DNA of 64,000 bases from the NCBI RefSeq assembly GCF_022288725.1, contig NZ_JAKNTA010000006.1, positions 274,617 to 338,616 on the forward strand, given 5' to 3'. This DNA is from Kitasatospora sp. A2-31 (GTDB taxonomy: Bacteria; Actinomycetota; Actinomycetes; Streptomycetales; Streptomycetaceae). The position numbers and the translations under genes were made by a program. Below the pieces are notes generated by a model. It ran no database searches and had not been told where the DNA came from. It saw only the letters and a program-made list of their open reading frames with translations. Within the stretch, counting starts at the first letter, position 1, and every line of letters starts with the position of its first letter. Shown in pieces: positions 1-8,090 of this stretch.

Positions 1-653
1 GTCGGCGACCCCTTGATCCCCAACTTCTTCTCCGGCGCCCCGAACGACACCCCCGCATCGCCCTTCTCCACCACGAACGCCGAGATCCCCCTCGACCGGG
101 CCTGCGGATCCGTCACCGCCATCACCGTGTAGAACTCCGACACCCCGGCATTGGTGATCCACCGCTTCACCCCGTTCAACACCCAGAAGTCCCCGTCCCG
201 CACCGCCCGGGTCTTCATCCCCGCCGCGTCCGAACCCGCCTCCGGCTCCGACAGGCAGTACGAGAACATCCCCTCACCCCGGGCCAGCGCCCCCAGGTAC
301 TTCGCCTTCAACTCCTCCGACCCCGACAGCTGCACCGGCAGCGAACCCAGCTTGTTCACCGCCGGGATCAACGACGACGAGGCGCACACCCGCGCCACCT
401 CCTCGATCACGATCACCGTCGCCAGCGCGTCCGCCCCCGCACCACCGAACTCCTCCGGCACGTGCACCGCGTGCAGGTCATTGCCCTGCAACGCGTCCAA
501 CGCCTCCTGCGGGAACCGACCCTGCTCGTCCACCTCCGCCGCGAACGGAGCGATCTTCGCCTCGGCCAGCGAACGCACCGCCTCACGGAGCATCTCGTGC
601 TCCTCGGAGATCCGGAAGAGATCGAAGTCCGCCGCCCCTGCGCTGCCCGCCAT
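1..653 (-). CDS. Acyl-CoA dehydrogenase, N-terminal part (cut by left edge)
   Basis: This is the first about 217 residues of an acyl-CoA dehydrogenase, a cytosolic FAD enzyme that desaturates acyl-CoA thioesters at alpha-beta in fatty-acid or branched-chain acyl breakdown. Visible family features are an all-helical N-terminal domain, the block EEFGGAGADALATVIVIEE-like at residues 70-90 (GGAGAD), and the flavin/substrate signature YCLSEPEAGSDAAGM followed by KRWITNAG. The ATG at 653 is the only possible start: no in-frame ATG or GTG occurs before the upstream stop at about 720. The C-terminal domain with the catalytic Glu lies outside the window, so the substrate class cannot be read. The gene is divergent from nothing nearby and has its own AT-rich upstream region. 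Confidence 0.93.
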   Translation of the reverse strand, partial: MAGSAGAADFDLFRISEEHEMLREAVRSLAEAKIAPFAAEVDEQGRFPQEALDALQGNDLHAVHVPEEFGGAGADALATVIVIEEVARVCASSSLIPAVNKLGSLPVQLSGSEELKAKYLGALARGEGMFSYCLSEPEAGSDAAGMKTRAVRDGDFWVLNGVKRWITNAGVSEFYTVMAVTDPQARSRGISAFVVEKGDAGVSFGAPEKKLGIKGSP

Positions 654-693
654 GATGCCCGCCTCGTCGAGTTCGGATGGTGCCGTGAAGTCC

Positions 694-706
694 CGGTTAA
701 TTACCG
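694..706. promoter_or_regulatory. Possible operator CGGTTAATTACCG upstream of acyl-CoA dehydrogenase
   Basis: An unusually AT-rich 13-bp imperfect palindrome (arms CGGT/ACCG around TAATT) lies about 41 bp upstream of the acyl-CoA dehydrogenase start in DNA that is otherwise over 70% GC. Its position fits a TetR- or GntR-type operator, but no regulator gene adjoins it in the window. Assignment as an operator is inference. Confidence 0.3.
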
Positions 707-747
707 TTAAGTAGAGATCCTAGGGCTCCGACCTGCGGCTGCCTAGA

Positions 748-2031
748 TCAGTCGACGTCCGTGCCGAGGGTGTCGCCGGCCCGGTGATCGCGGAAGTACT
801 GCGGCATCCGGTCGTTGCGCATCGCCTCCCAGAGCTGCGCGGCGGGGCGCTCGTCCAGCAGCACCACGCTCTGCCCGTCCCGGGTGTCGAAGCCGCCGAA
901 CGGAGCGTTCATGAACCGGACGTCGTCCGGGCGCAGCGAGCGCAGGCTCCAGGCGAGTCGGAACAGGTCGGTGTTGGAGAACCGGTCGTCGACGCTGACC
1001 ACCTCGCCGACCGACTGCAGCAGGCCGCCCAGCCTGGCCGGGCTGGTCAGGGTGCCGGAGTCCATGATGCGCAGCATCAGCGAACGGAGGAAGTTCTGCT
1101 GCCGCTTGGTGCGGTCGAGGTCCCCGCCCGGCAGGCCGTACCGCTCGCGGACGTACAGCAGGGCCTGAGCGCCGTCCATGTGGTGGGTGCCGGCCTCCCA
1201 GGCGCGGGCCTCGCCGACCGCCTCGATGGTGCGCGGGATGGTGATGTCCACCCCGCCGACGGCGTCGGTGAGCGCCCGGAAGCCGTTCCAGTCGATCACG
1301 GCGAGGTGGTCGATCCGGATGCCGGTGAGGTTCTGCACGGTCTCGGTCATCAGCGCCGGACCGCCCCAGGAGTAGGCCGCGTTCAGCTTGGCCCGACCGT
1401 GACCGGGGACGTCCGCCCAGGTGTCGCGGGGCAGCGAGACCAGGGAGGCGCTGCGGCGGTCCTCGGAGAGGTGCAGCAGCATCATGGTGTCGCTGCGGGC
1501 CGCCCCCGCCCGCCAGGCCGGGGCGCGGGCGGCGCTCCCGGTGGTCGGGACGTCGGAACGTGCGTCCAGGCCGACCAGCAGCAGGTTGAGGCCGCTCGCC
1601 GGGACGGGTCGCGGCTGGGCGGACTCCGCTGCGGTGGGGAAGGCGTCCGGGATGCGGGTGACCGAGGAGGCGTAGTGCTGGGCCACCCAGTACACGGTGC
1701 CGCCGGCCCCGAGGGCCAGCACCAGCAGGGCGGAGAGCGTCCAGAGCAGGGCGCGGCGCGTGCGGCGGCGACGGGCGGGCGGGTCGGGGCCGTCGTCCCC
1801 CTGCGGGCCGTCCGCCGCGCCGTCCTCGCCGCCCCTCGGCTCGAAGAGGCTCAAGCCAGGCCCGGGGTGCGCGGATTCCGCGGGGAGCGCGGACCCCTCC
1901 GGGCACGGCGGGTCGTCGGGGCACGGCGGGTCGTCCGGGCACGGCGGGTCGTCCGGGCACGGCGGCCCGTCCGGGCGTGGCGGGTCGTCCGGGCGTGGCG
2001 GGTCGTCCGGGCGTTCGGGCTTCGGATCCAT
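748..2031 (-). CDS. LytR-CpsA-Psr (LCP) family cell-wall polymer ligase
   Basis: This is a 427-residue LCP protein, a membrane-anchored phosphotransferase that attaches teichoic-acid-like or capsular polymers from lipid carriers to peptidoglycan. A cytosolic tail of about 90 residues comes first, then a basic stretch RRRRTRR, one transmembrane helix (about 94-116), and an extracellular LCP domain with NLLLVGLDARSD, SDTMMLLHL, SLPRDTW, NAAYSWGG and DAVGGVDI motifs including the expected Arg/Asp residues. The tail has six hexapeptide repeats (residues 8-43). The ATG at 2031 is the first in frame; reading-frame sequence further upstream overlaps the divergent ugd and is not coding. It lies divergent from UDP-glucose dehydrogenase, which suggests a link to glucuronate-containing surface polymer. 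Which polymer it transfers cannot be told. Confidence 0.9.
   Translation of the reverse strand: MDPKPERPDDPPRPDDPPRPDGPPCPDDPPCPDDPPCPDDPPCPEGSALPAESAHPGPGLSLFEPRGGEDGAADGPQGDDGPDPPARRRRTRRALLWTLSALLVLALGAGGTVYWVAQHYASSVTRIPDAFPTAAESAQPRPVPASGLNLLLVGLDARSDVPTTGSAARAPAWRAGAARSDTMMLLHLSEDRRSASLVSLPRDTWADVPGHGRAKLNAAYSWGGPALMTETVQNLTGIRIDHLAVIDWNGFRALTDAVGGVDITIPRTIEAVGEARAWEAGTHHMDGAQALLYVRERYGLPGGDLDRTKRQQNFLRSLMLRIMDSGTLTSPARLGGLLQSVGEVVSVDDRFSNTDLFRLAWSLRSLRPDDVRFMNAPFGGFDTRDGQSVVLLDERPAAQLWEAMRNDRMPQYFRDHRAGDTLGTDVD
1903..2010 (-). repeat. Six 18-bp units coding PDDPPR/PDDPPC hexapeptides
   Basis: Six tandem 18-bp units encode residues 8-43 of the LCP protein as PDDPPR, PDDPPR, PDGPPC and three PDDPPC. 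The unit length keeps the frame, so copy number can change without breaking the protein. Four of the units end in Cys, spaced by six residues in the predicted cytosolic tail. Confidence 0.9.
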
Positions 2032-2250
2032 GCGCGCATTGTGCCGTCGGTCACATCCGCCGCGCCGGGGTTCGGCCGGATCGCCGCGCAACTCCGGCGC
2101 CGGGCCGGAAACGGAGCCCCCGCCGGCCGGAACATCGCTCCTGCTGGGACGGCCTGGGCGGGGTAGGAGGCGGCGGATAGCATCGGGGTCGCACGTCCTG
2201 TCCGTCCAGCCGACCAGGCCCCCCGGTCGACATCCTGCAAAGGGGAACCC

Positions 2251-3588
2251 GTGACCCTCCGCATCTCCGTGATCGGCACCGGTTACCTCGGCGCCACCCA
2301 CGCCGCTGCCATGGCGGAGTTCGGCTTCGAGGTGCTGGGTCTGGACATCGACCCCGACAAGATCGCCATGCTGACCGCCGGACGGGTCCCGATGTACGAG
2401 CCGGGCCTGTCCGAGCTGCTGCTCAAGCACGTGGCCGGCCACGAGGGCTCGACCGGACGGCTGCGCTTCACCACCTCCGCCCAGGAGGCCGCGGAGTTCG
2501 GCGACGTGCACTTCATCTGCGTCAACACCCCGCAGCGCAAGGGGGAGTTCGCCGCCGACATGTCGTACGTGGACGCCGCGATCGACGCACTGGCCCCGCA
2601 CCTGACCCGCCCGGTGCTGGTGGTCGGCAAGTCCACCGTCCCGGTCGGTTCGGCGGGCCGACTGGCCGAGCGGCTGGCCACCCGGGCACCGGTCGGCGAG
2701 GGCGCCGAACTCGCCTGGAACCCGGAGTTCCTGCGCGAGGGCTTCGCCGTCCAGGACACCCTGCGCGCGGACCGGATCGTGGTCGGCGTCCGCAGCGAGC
2801 GCGCCGAGCAGCTGCTGCGCGAGGTGTACGCGGACCCGATCGCGGCCGGGGTGCCGTTCGTGGTCACCGACTTCGCCACCGCCGAGCTGGTCAAGGCCGC
2901 CGCCAACTCCTTCCTCGCCACCAAGATCTCGTTCATCAACGCGATGGCCGAGGTCTGCGAGGCGGCCGGCGCGGACGTCACGCTGCTCTCGGACGCGCTC
3001 GGCTACGACGAGCGGATCGGCCGCAAGTTCCTCAACGCCGGTCTCGGCTTCGGCGGCGGCTGCCTGCCCAAGGACATCCGGGCGTTCATGGCCCGGGCGG
3101 GCGAGCTCGGCGCCGACCAGGCGCTGACCTTCCTGCGCGAGGTCGACTCGATCAACATGCGCCGCCGCTCCCGGATGGTCGAGCTGGCCCGCGAGCAGTG
3201 CGACGGCGGTTTCCTGGGCCGTCGGGTGGCCGTCCTCGGCGCCGCGTTCAAGCCGAACTCGGACGACATCCGGGACTCCCCCGCGCTCAACGTGGCCGCC
3301 CAGATCCAGCTCCAGGGCGCGCAGGTCACGGTGTACGACCCGAAGGCGACGGACAACGCCCGCAAGATGTTCCCCGGCCTGGCCTACGCCGGGTCCGCGC
3401 TGGAGGCCGCGGAGGGGGCGCACGTCGTCCTGCACCTCACCGAGTGGCAGGAGTTCCGCGAGCTGGACCCGGCCGAGCTGGGCGAGGTCGTCGCCGAGCG
3501 GCGTCTCCTCGACGGCCGCAACGCGCTGGACGCCGACGCCTGGCGGGCGGCCGGCTGGACGTACCGGGCCCTGGGCCGCCCGAGCTGA
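2251..3588 (+). CDS. UDP-glucose 6-dehydrogenase
   Basis: The 445-residue product oxidises UDP-glucose to UDP-glucuronate with two NAD+ (UDP-glucose/GDP-mannose dehydrogenase family, cytosolic). The Rossmann motif VIGTGYLGATHAA is at residues 6-18; WNPEFLREG, the central-helix Lys block (ELVKAAANSFLATKISFIN) and the catalytic-Cys block GFGGGCLPKDI at about 270 are intact, and the C-terminal domain carries AAFKPNSDDIRDSP. The GTG start is chosen because an AAAGGGG ribosome site lies 6 nt upstream. Length is normal for the bacterial enzyme. It is transcribed away from the LCP gene, across a 219-bp shared promoter region, so its product may feed the polymer that LCP anchors. Also called ugd or tuaD in other bacteria. 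Confidence 0.95.
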   Translation: MTLRISVIGTGYLGATHAAAMAEFGFEVLGLDIDPDKIAMLTAGRVPMYEPGLSELLLKHVAGHEGSTGRLRFTTSAQEAAEFGDVHFICVNTPQRKGEFAADMSYVDAAIDALAPHLTRPVLVVGKSTVPVGSAGRLAERLATRAPVGEGAELAWNPEFLREGFAVQDTLRADRIVVGVRSERAEQLLREVYADPIAAGVPFVVTDFATAELVKAAANSFLATKISFINAMAEVCEAAGADVTLLSDALGYDERIGRKFLNAGLGFGGGCLPKDIRAFMARAGELGADQALTFLREVDSINMRRRSRMVELAREQCDGGFLGRRVAVLGAAFKPNSDDIRDSPALNVAAQIQLQGAQVTVYDPKATDNARKMFPGLAYAGSALEAAEGAHVVLHLTEWQEFRELDPAELGEVVAERRLLDGRNALDADAWRAAGWTYRALGRPS

Positions 3589-3656
3589 GCCGCGCCCGCG
3601 CCCGGCCGGGGGCGGCCTTCCGAGGCCGGCCCTCCAGGTGAACGACGGAGGCCGAA

Positions 3657-3690
3657 GGCCCGCCGGGCGCTCTCGCGCGCCCGACGGGCC
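3657..3690. terminator. Bidirectional terminator hairpin
   Basis: A 14-bp stem (GGCCCGCCGGGCGC against GCGCCCGACGGGCC, one mismatch) with a 6-nt loop TCTCGC lies between the convergent ugd and CoA-binding genes. It has no T-run, as is usual for terminators in high-GC actinobacteria. Confidence 0.6.
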
Positions 3691-3715
3691 CCGCTCCGCC
3701 TGCCCCGCCCGGTCG

Positions 3716-4135
3716 CTACCGGCGGGCCGGGCCGAGCCGGGGGATCTCGATGGCGGGGCACTTGTCCATCACCATCTCCAGCCCGGCGGCCCTGGTCCGC
3801 TCGTACGCCGCCGCGTCGATCACGCCGAGCTGGAACCAGACGGCCCCGGCCCCGATGGCGGCGGCCTCGTCGGCGACCCGGCCGGCCAGGTCGGAGCGGA
3901 CGAACACGTCCACCACGTCGACCTCGAAGGGGATCTCCGCCAGGGAGGCGTAGCCCTTCTCACCGTGGACCGTCTCCGCCTTCGGGTGCACCGGCACGAT
4001 CCGCTTGCCGAAGCGCTGCAGCACGTCGGCCACCCCGTACGCCGCTCGCCGCTGGTTCGACGAGAGGCCGACCACGGCCCACGTGTCGCCCAGCTCGGTC
4101 AGGATCCTGCGGACCGTGTCCGGGTCGCCGTACAT
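3716..4135 (-). CDS. CoA-binding domain protein (YccU-like)
   Basis: A 139-residue single-domain Rossmann protein of the CoA-binding family (YccU/YmdB-like), resembling the N-terminal domain of succinyl-CoA synthetase alpha. Diagnostic pieces are TWAVVGLSSNQRRAAYGVADVLQRFG, IVPVHP, VDVVDVFVRSD and GAVWFQLGVID; these shape the nucleotide pocket. The ATG at 4135 follows the dipeptidase stop by 92 nt on the same strand, making it the last gene of the purK-purE-dipeptidase operon. No catalytic activity is established for this family; a role in binding CoA or an acyl-CoA is inference. Confidence 0.88.
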   Translation of the reverse strand: MYGDPDTVRRILTELGDTWAVVGLSSNQRRAAYGVADVLQRFGKRIVPVHPKAETVHGEKGYASLAEIPFEVDVVDVFVRSDLAGRVADEAAAIGAGAVWFQLGVIDAAAYERTRAAGLEMVMDKCPAIEIPRLGPARR

Positions 4136-4227
4136 GCCCTGCCTCCTCGCCTCCGGGAACTCGCCAGCTCCAGCGCCGGTGGACCCCGGGCCATTCCCGT
4201 CCGGGGCCCGGGAGCCGGAGCCGGACC

Positions 4228-5451
4228 TCATCGGCCGTCGAGCTGCGCGAGGGTGGCGATGGACGGCCGGCGGCCCTCGGCGCGCAGGCGGGCCGCGACC
4301 CCCTCGGCGTCGCGCAGGACGCGGACGGCGTTGTGCCAGGTGAGCTTGGCCAGGTCGGCCTCCGACCAGCCCCGGCGCAGCAGTTCGGCGATCAGGTTCG
4401 GATAGCCGGCCACCGAGTCCAGGCCGGCCGGGAGGAAGGCGGTGCCGTCGAAGTCCCCGCCGATGCCGATGTGGTCGACGCCGGCCACCTCGCGCATGTG
4501 GTCGAGGTGGTCGGCCACGGTGACCGGGGTGGCGACCGGGCGCGGGTTGGCCTGCTCGAAGGCGCGCTGGCAGGCCATCGCGGCAGGGGTGGTGTCGAGG
4601 TGGTCGAAGCCGTGGGCGCGCATGTTCTCGTCCGCGGCGGCGGTCCACTCGATGGCCGCGGGCAGGATGAACTTCGGCACGAAGGTGGCCATCGCCACGC
4701 CGCCGTTGCCGGCGAGCGCGGCGAGCACGTCGTCCGGGACGTTGCGCGGGTGGCCGCAGACGGCCCGCGCGGAGGAGTGCGAGAAGACCACCGGCGCCTC
4801 GGTGACGCGCAGCGCGTCGCGCATGGTGTCGGCGGAGACGTGCGAGAGGTCGACCAGCATGCCGAGCCGGTTCATCTCCCGGACGACCTCCTCGCCGAAC
4901 GCGGTGAGACCGCCGGCGGACGGCTCGTCGGTGGCCGAGTCGGCCCACGGGGTGTTGTCGTTGTGGGTCAGCGTCAGGTAGCGGACGCCGAGGTCGTACA
5001 GCGCCCGCAGGGTGGCGAGCGAGCAGTCGATGGAGTGGCCGCCCTCGGCGCCCATCAGGGAGGCGATCCGGCCCTCGGCGCGGGCGGCCTCCACGTCGTC
5101 CGCGGTGAGGGCGAGCCGGAGCCGGTCGGGGAAGCGCTCGGCCAGCGTCCGGACGAAGTCGATCTGCTCCAGCGTCGCGCTGACCGCGTGGTCGCCGGCC
5201 AGCCGGGAGGGGACGTAGACGGACCAGAACTGCGCGCCGACCCCGCCCGCGGCCAGGCGGGCGAGGTCGGTGTGCAGGCGGGCGCTCTGGTCGGCGGCCA
5301 GATCGAGCGCGTCGAGGTCGTAGCCGACCTGCTCGCGCATCGCCCACGGCAGGTCGTTGTGCCCGTCCACCACGGGCGCGGCGCGCAGCAGAGCCCGGGC
5401 GCGCTCCAGCAGGGCGGTGGCGGAGGAGGGATCCAGCAGCTCAGAGGTCAT
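4228..5451 (-). CDS. Membrane dipeptidase (peptidase M19, renal dipeptidase family)
   Basis: A 407-residue zinc dipeptidase of family M19, which cleaves dipeptides including D-amino-acid containing ones. Metal ligands are visible in order: HNDLPW (HxD) near residue 34, the bridging Glu in MGAEGG near 135, the two His in DLSHVS and FSHSSARA, and the Asp in HIGIGGDFDG. No signal peptide or lipobox is seen, so unlike the mammalian enzyme it is probably cytosolic. It starts 23 nt after the purE stop, as third gene of the purK-purE operon. The purine-biosynthesis link is conserved in streptomycetes as I recall, but the functional reason is unknown. Confidence 0.92.
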   Translation of the reverse strand: MTSELLDPSSATALLERARALLRAAPVVDGHNDLPWAMREQVGYDLDALDLAADQSARLHTDLARLAAGGVGAQFWSVYVPSRLAGDHAVSATLEQIDFVRTLAERFPDRLRLALTADDVEAARAEGRIASLMGAEGGHSIDCSLATLRALYDLGVRYLTLTHNDNTPWADSATDEPSAGGLTAFGEEVVREMNRLGMLVDLSHVSADTMRDALRVTEAPVVFSHSSARAVCGHPRNVPDDVLAALAGNGGVAMATFVPKFILPAAIEWTAAADENMRAHGFDHLDTTPAAMACQRAFEQANPRPVATPVTVADHLDHMREVAGVDHIGIGGDFDGTAFLPAGLDSVAGYPNLIAELLRRGWSEADLAKLTWHNAVRVLRDAEGVAARLRAEGRRPSIATLAQLDGR

Positions 5452-5474
5452 ACGAGCTGTTGTATCCGACAGGA

Positions 5475-6044
5475 CTACTTTCCAAAGCCGAAGGAGGAGG
5501 AACCCGCCACCTTGGCCCTGAGCTTCTTGCCCTTCTCGGTGGCCTGGCTGTTCAGCTCGGCCTGGAAGTCGGTCATCCGCTCGGTCAGCTCCGGGTCGAA
5601 CGCGGCGAGCATCCGCACCGCCAGCAGGCCCGCGTTGCGCGCGCCCGCCACCGAGACGGTCGCCACCGGCACGCCGGCCGGCATCTGGACGATCGACAGC
5701 AGGCTGTCCATGCCGTCCAGGTAGCGCAGCGGCACCGGCACGCCGATGACCGGCAGCGGGGTGACCGAGGCGAGCATGCCCGGCAGGTGGGCGGCGCCGC
5801 CGGCGCCCGCGATGATCGCCTTCAGGCCGCGCGCGTGGGCGTTCTCGCCGTAGGCGACCATCTCGCGCGGCATCCGGTGGGCGGAGACGACGTCCACCTC
5901 GTACGGGATCTCGAACTCGTCGAGGGCCTGGGCGGCGGCCTCCATCACGGGCCAGTCGGAGTCCGAGCCCATCACGATGCCGACGAGGGGGGTGCTCGCG
6001 TCGGCGCTCGAACGGGGGTGGTGGCCGGGCGACGGGTGGGTCAT
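5475..6044 (-). CDS. purE: N5-carboxyaminoimidazole ribonucleotide mutase
   Basis: The 189-residue product moves the carboxyl of N5-CAIR to C4 to give CAIR, a step of de novo purine synthesis. The class I PurE fold is shown by GIVMGSDSDWPVM at residues 22-34 (phosphate-binding Ser-Asp-Ser), SAHRMP with the catalytic His, GAGGAAHLPGM and PVPLRYLDGMDSLLSIVQMP. The ATG at 6044 overlaps the purK stop by four bases (ATGA), so the two are translationally coupled. The C-terminus is Lys-rich and extended by about 20 residues over the E. coli enzyme, as usual in actinobacteria. Confidence 0.96.
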   Translation of the reverse strand: MTHPSPGHHPRSSADASTPLVGIVMGSDSDWPVMEAAAQALDEFEIPYEVDVVSAHRMPREMVAYGENAHARGLKAIIAGAGGAAHLPGMLASVTPLPVIGVPVPLRYLDGMDSLLSIVQMPAGVPVATVSVAGARNAGLLAVRMLAAFDPELTERMTDFQAELNSQATEKGKKLRAKVAGSSSFGFGK

Positions 6045-7198
6045 TCGGTGATCGTTCCTCGCAGGTAGGCGGCCGCGTGACGGGCGCGCTCGCGGACGTC
6101 GTCGAGGTCGTCCCCGAAGACGTTGACGTGGCCGACCTTGCGGCCGGGCTTCACGTCCTTCCCGTACATGTGGATCCTCAGGCCCGGGTCGCGGGCCATG
6201 CAGTGCAGGAAGGCGTGGTACATGTCCGGGTAGTCGCCGCCGAGGACGTTGACCATGACGGTCCACCTGGCGCGCGGGCGGGGGTCGCCGAGGGGCAGGT
6301 CGAGCACGGCCCGCAGGTGGTTCTCGAACTGCGAGGTGACGGCGCCGTCCTGGCTCCAGTGCCCGGAGTTGTGCGGGCGCATGGCCAGCTCGTTGACCAG
6401 GATCCGGCCGTCCCGGGTCTGGAACAGCTCGACCGCGAGGTGGCCGGTGATGCCCAGCTCGCCGGCGATCCGCAGGGCCAGTTGCTGGGCCTCGTCGGAG
6501 AGGGCCGGGTCCAGGTCGGGCGCCGGCGCGGTGACCTCGGCGCAGACACCGTTCTCCTGGACGCTCTCCACCACGGGGTAGGCGACGGCCTGGCCGCTGG
6601 GCGAGCGGACCACGTTGGCGGCCAGCTCGCGCACGAAGTCGACCTTCTCCTCGGCCAGCACCGGCACGCCGGCCAGGAACGGCGCCTGCGCCTGCTGCTC
6701 GTCGTCGATGACCCAGACGCCCTTGCCGTCGTAGCCGCCGCGAACGGTCTTCAGCACGACCGGGTAGCCGGAGCCCTCGGCCGCGAAGGCGGTGACGTCG
6801 GCCGGGTCGGCGACGATCCGGTGCCGCGGGCAGGGGACGCCGATGGCGTCGAGCCGGGCCCGCATGACGCCCTTGTCCTGGGCGTTGACCAGCGCGTCCG
6901 GGCCGGGGCGGACGGCGATGCCGTCGGCCTCCAGGGCCCGCAGGTGCTCGGTCGGCACGTGCTCGTGGTCGAAGGTGACGACGTCGCAGCCGGCCGCGAA
7001 GCGGCGGAGCGTGTCGAGGTCGCGGTAGTCACCGAGGACGACGTCGGACACCACCTGCGCGGCGGAGTCCTGGGGCGTGTCGGCGAGGAGCTTGAACCTG
7101 ACCCCGAGCGGGATACCCGCCTGGTGTGCCATGCGGGCCAGCTGCCCACCGCCGATCATGCCCACCACTGGAAAATTCGCATTGCCCGGGGAAGTCAC
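6041..7198 (-). CDS. purK: N5-carboxyaminoimidazole ribonucleotide synthase
   Basis: This ATP-grasp enzyme carboxylates aminoimidazole ribonucleotide with bicarbonate and ATP to make N5-CAIR for PurE. Features are the N-terminal GMIGGGQLARM loop, VLKTVRGGYDGKGVW and the EEKVDFVRELAANVVR segment of the ATP-grasp fold, and the metal-binding NELAMRPHNSGHWSQDG near the C-terminal third. I choose the GTG at 7198, giving 385 residues starting TSPGNANFPVVG after the initiator, because homologues begin there; another in-frame GTG at 7243 would add 15 residues (PPPPTG-rich) and cannot be excluded. First gene of the operon with purE, the dipeptidase and the CoA-binding protein. Confidence 0.94.
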   Translation of the reverse strand: MTSPGNANFPVVGMIGGGQLARMAHQAGIPLGVRFKLLADTPQDSAAQVVSDVVLGDYRDLDTLRRFAAGCDVVTFDHEHVPTEHLRALEADGIAVRPGPDALVNAQDKGVMRARLDAIGVPCPRHRIVADPADVTAFAAEGSGYPVVLKTVRGGYDGKGVWVIDDEQQAQAPFLAGVPVLAEEKVDFVRELAANVVRSPSGQAVAYPVVESVQENGVCAEVTAPAPDLDPALSDEAQQLALRIAGELGITGHLAVELFQTRDGRILVNELAMRPHNSGHWSQDGAVTSQFENHLRAVLDLPLGDPRPRARWTVMVNVLGGDYPDMYHAFLHCMARDPGLRIHMYGKDVKPGRKVGHVNVFGDDLDDVRERARHAAAYLRGTITE

Positions 7199-7439
7199 GC
7201 GGCCCAGGATATCCGGGCCGGTCGGGGGCGGTGGAACCACCACCGCGGCCGATGGACCGGACGCGCGTAGATGTCAACCCGACGCCCTCGGGGCTGAGCC
7301 GATCGGCGGAAGCGGGTAGCCTGGTTCGCCAGGTCCTGCTACGCGCGGTCAGATCATGTGTGTGCACGCAGGGCTCCAGGGGTCAGCCGAGCACCCGCTC
7401 CGGGCCCCCTCGTCGGCAGGTACATGGAGGCAGCCCGGT

Positions 7440-7979
7440 ATGGCGACGACCACGGCGTCGAACCCCTCGCTGGCGCAGAAGCTGCGCGGACTGTCGGGCG
7501 AGGTGGTGAAGTTCGCCATCGTCGGCCTGAGCGGTGTGGTGGTCAACTTCGCCGTGTTCTGGATCTGCATCAACGGGCTCCACCTGGCCTCGCTGCGGTC
7601 GAACATCGCGGCCACGCTGGTGGCCATCGCCACCAACTACCTCGGCTACCGCTACTGGCTGTACCGCGACCGCGACGCGGCCTCGCGCAAGCGCGAGATC
7701 ACGCTCTTCCTGCTCTTCAGCGGCGCCGGCATGCTGATCGAGACCGGGGTGCTGGGCTTCTCGGTCTACGTCCTGGGCCTGGACTCGCACTTCGAGCAGC
7801 TGGCCGCGAAGGTCGCCGGCCTCGCGGTGGCCACGGTGTTCCGCTTCGTCTCGTACCGGACCTGGGTGTTCACGGCGATCCCCGAGCCGGAGGCCGCCGA
7901 GGGCGAGGCGCCCGGCCTGGTCGCCCAGGCCGAACTGATGCTGGCCGCCGAGGAGATCCGGTACGCCAAGGCCGAGTAG
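7440..7979 (+). CDS. GtrA family membrane protein
   Basis: A 179-residue integral membrane protein of the GtrA family, small four-helix proteins linked to transfer of polyprenyl-linked sugars to cell-surface polymers. Four hydrophobic helices are visible: about residues 22-44, 50-70, 85-107 and 118-135, with the family motif FAIVGLSGVVVNF at the first and FRFVSYRTWVF after the last. The ATG at 7440 has GGAGG 10 nt upstream; the ATG at 7423 is out of frame. The C-terminal 35 residues are acidic and probably cytosolic. It is divergent from purK. The substrate is unknown; it could act with surface glycans like the ugd/LCP pair nearby. Confidence 0.88.
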   Translation: MATTTASNPSLAQKLRGLSGEVVKFAIVGLSGVVVNFAVFWICINGLHLASLRSNIAATLVAIATNYLGYRYWLYRDRDAASRKREITLFLLFSGAGMLIETGVLGFSVYVLGLDSHFEQLAAKVAGLAVATVFRFVSYRTWVFTAIPEPEAAEGEAPGLVAQAELMLAAEEIRYAKAE

Positions 7980-8090
7980 GCGCCGGAGTCCACTTGCCCG
8001 GGCCGCCGGGACGAGAGGACAGTGGTCTTACCGGGGCGAGCACGGCCGGCGGACGATCGAGGCCGAGGGGGGTTACCCAGGAGGCTCGCC

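Noticed and set aside
748..3435. A very long minus-strand open frame of nearly 900 codons covering ugd
   Set aside because: The part beyond 2031 is the antisense of the well-supported ugd gene. High GC leaves few stops, so the frame is open by composition; only the LCP part has family motifs.
7259..7350. Two near-matches to the nucleoside operator (GGACGCGCGTAG at 7259-7270; CTACGCGCGGTC at 7339-7350) before purK and gtrA
   Set aside because: They have two and three mismatches and break the dyad; such GC-rich 12-mers arise by chance in this genome. Not included in the regulon.
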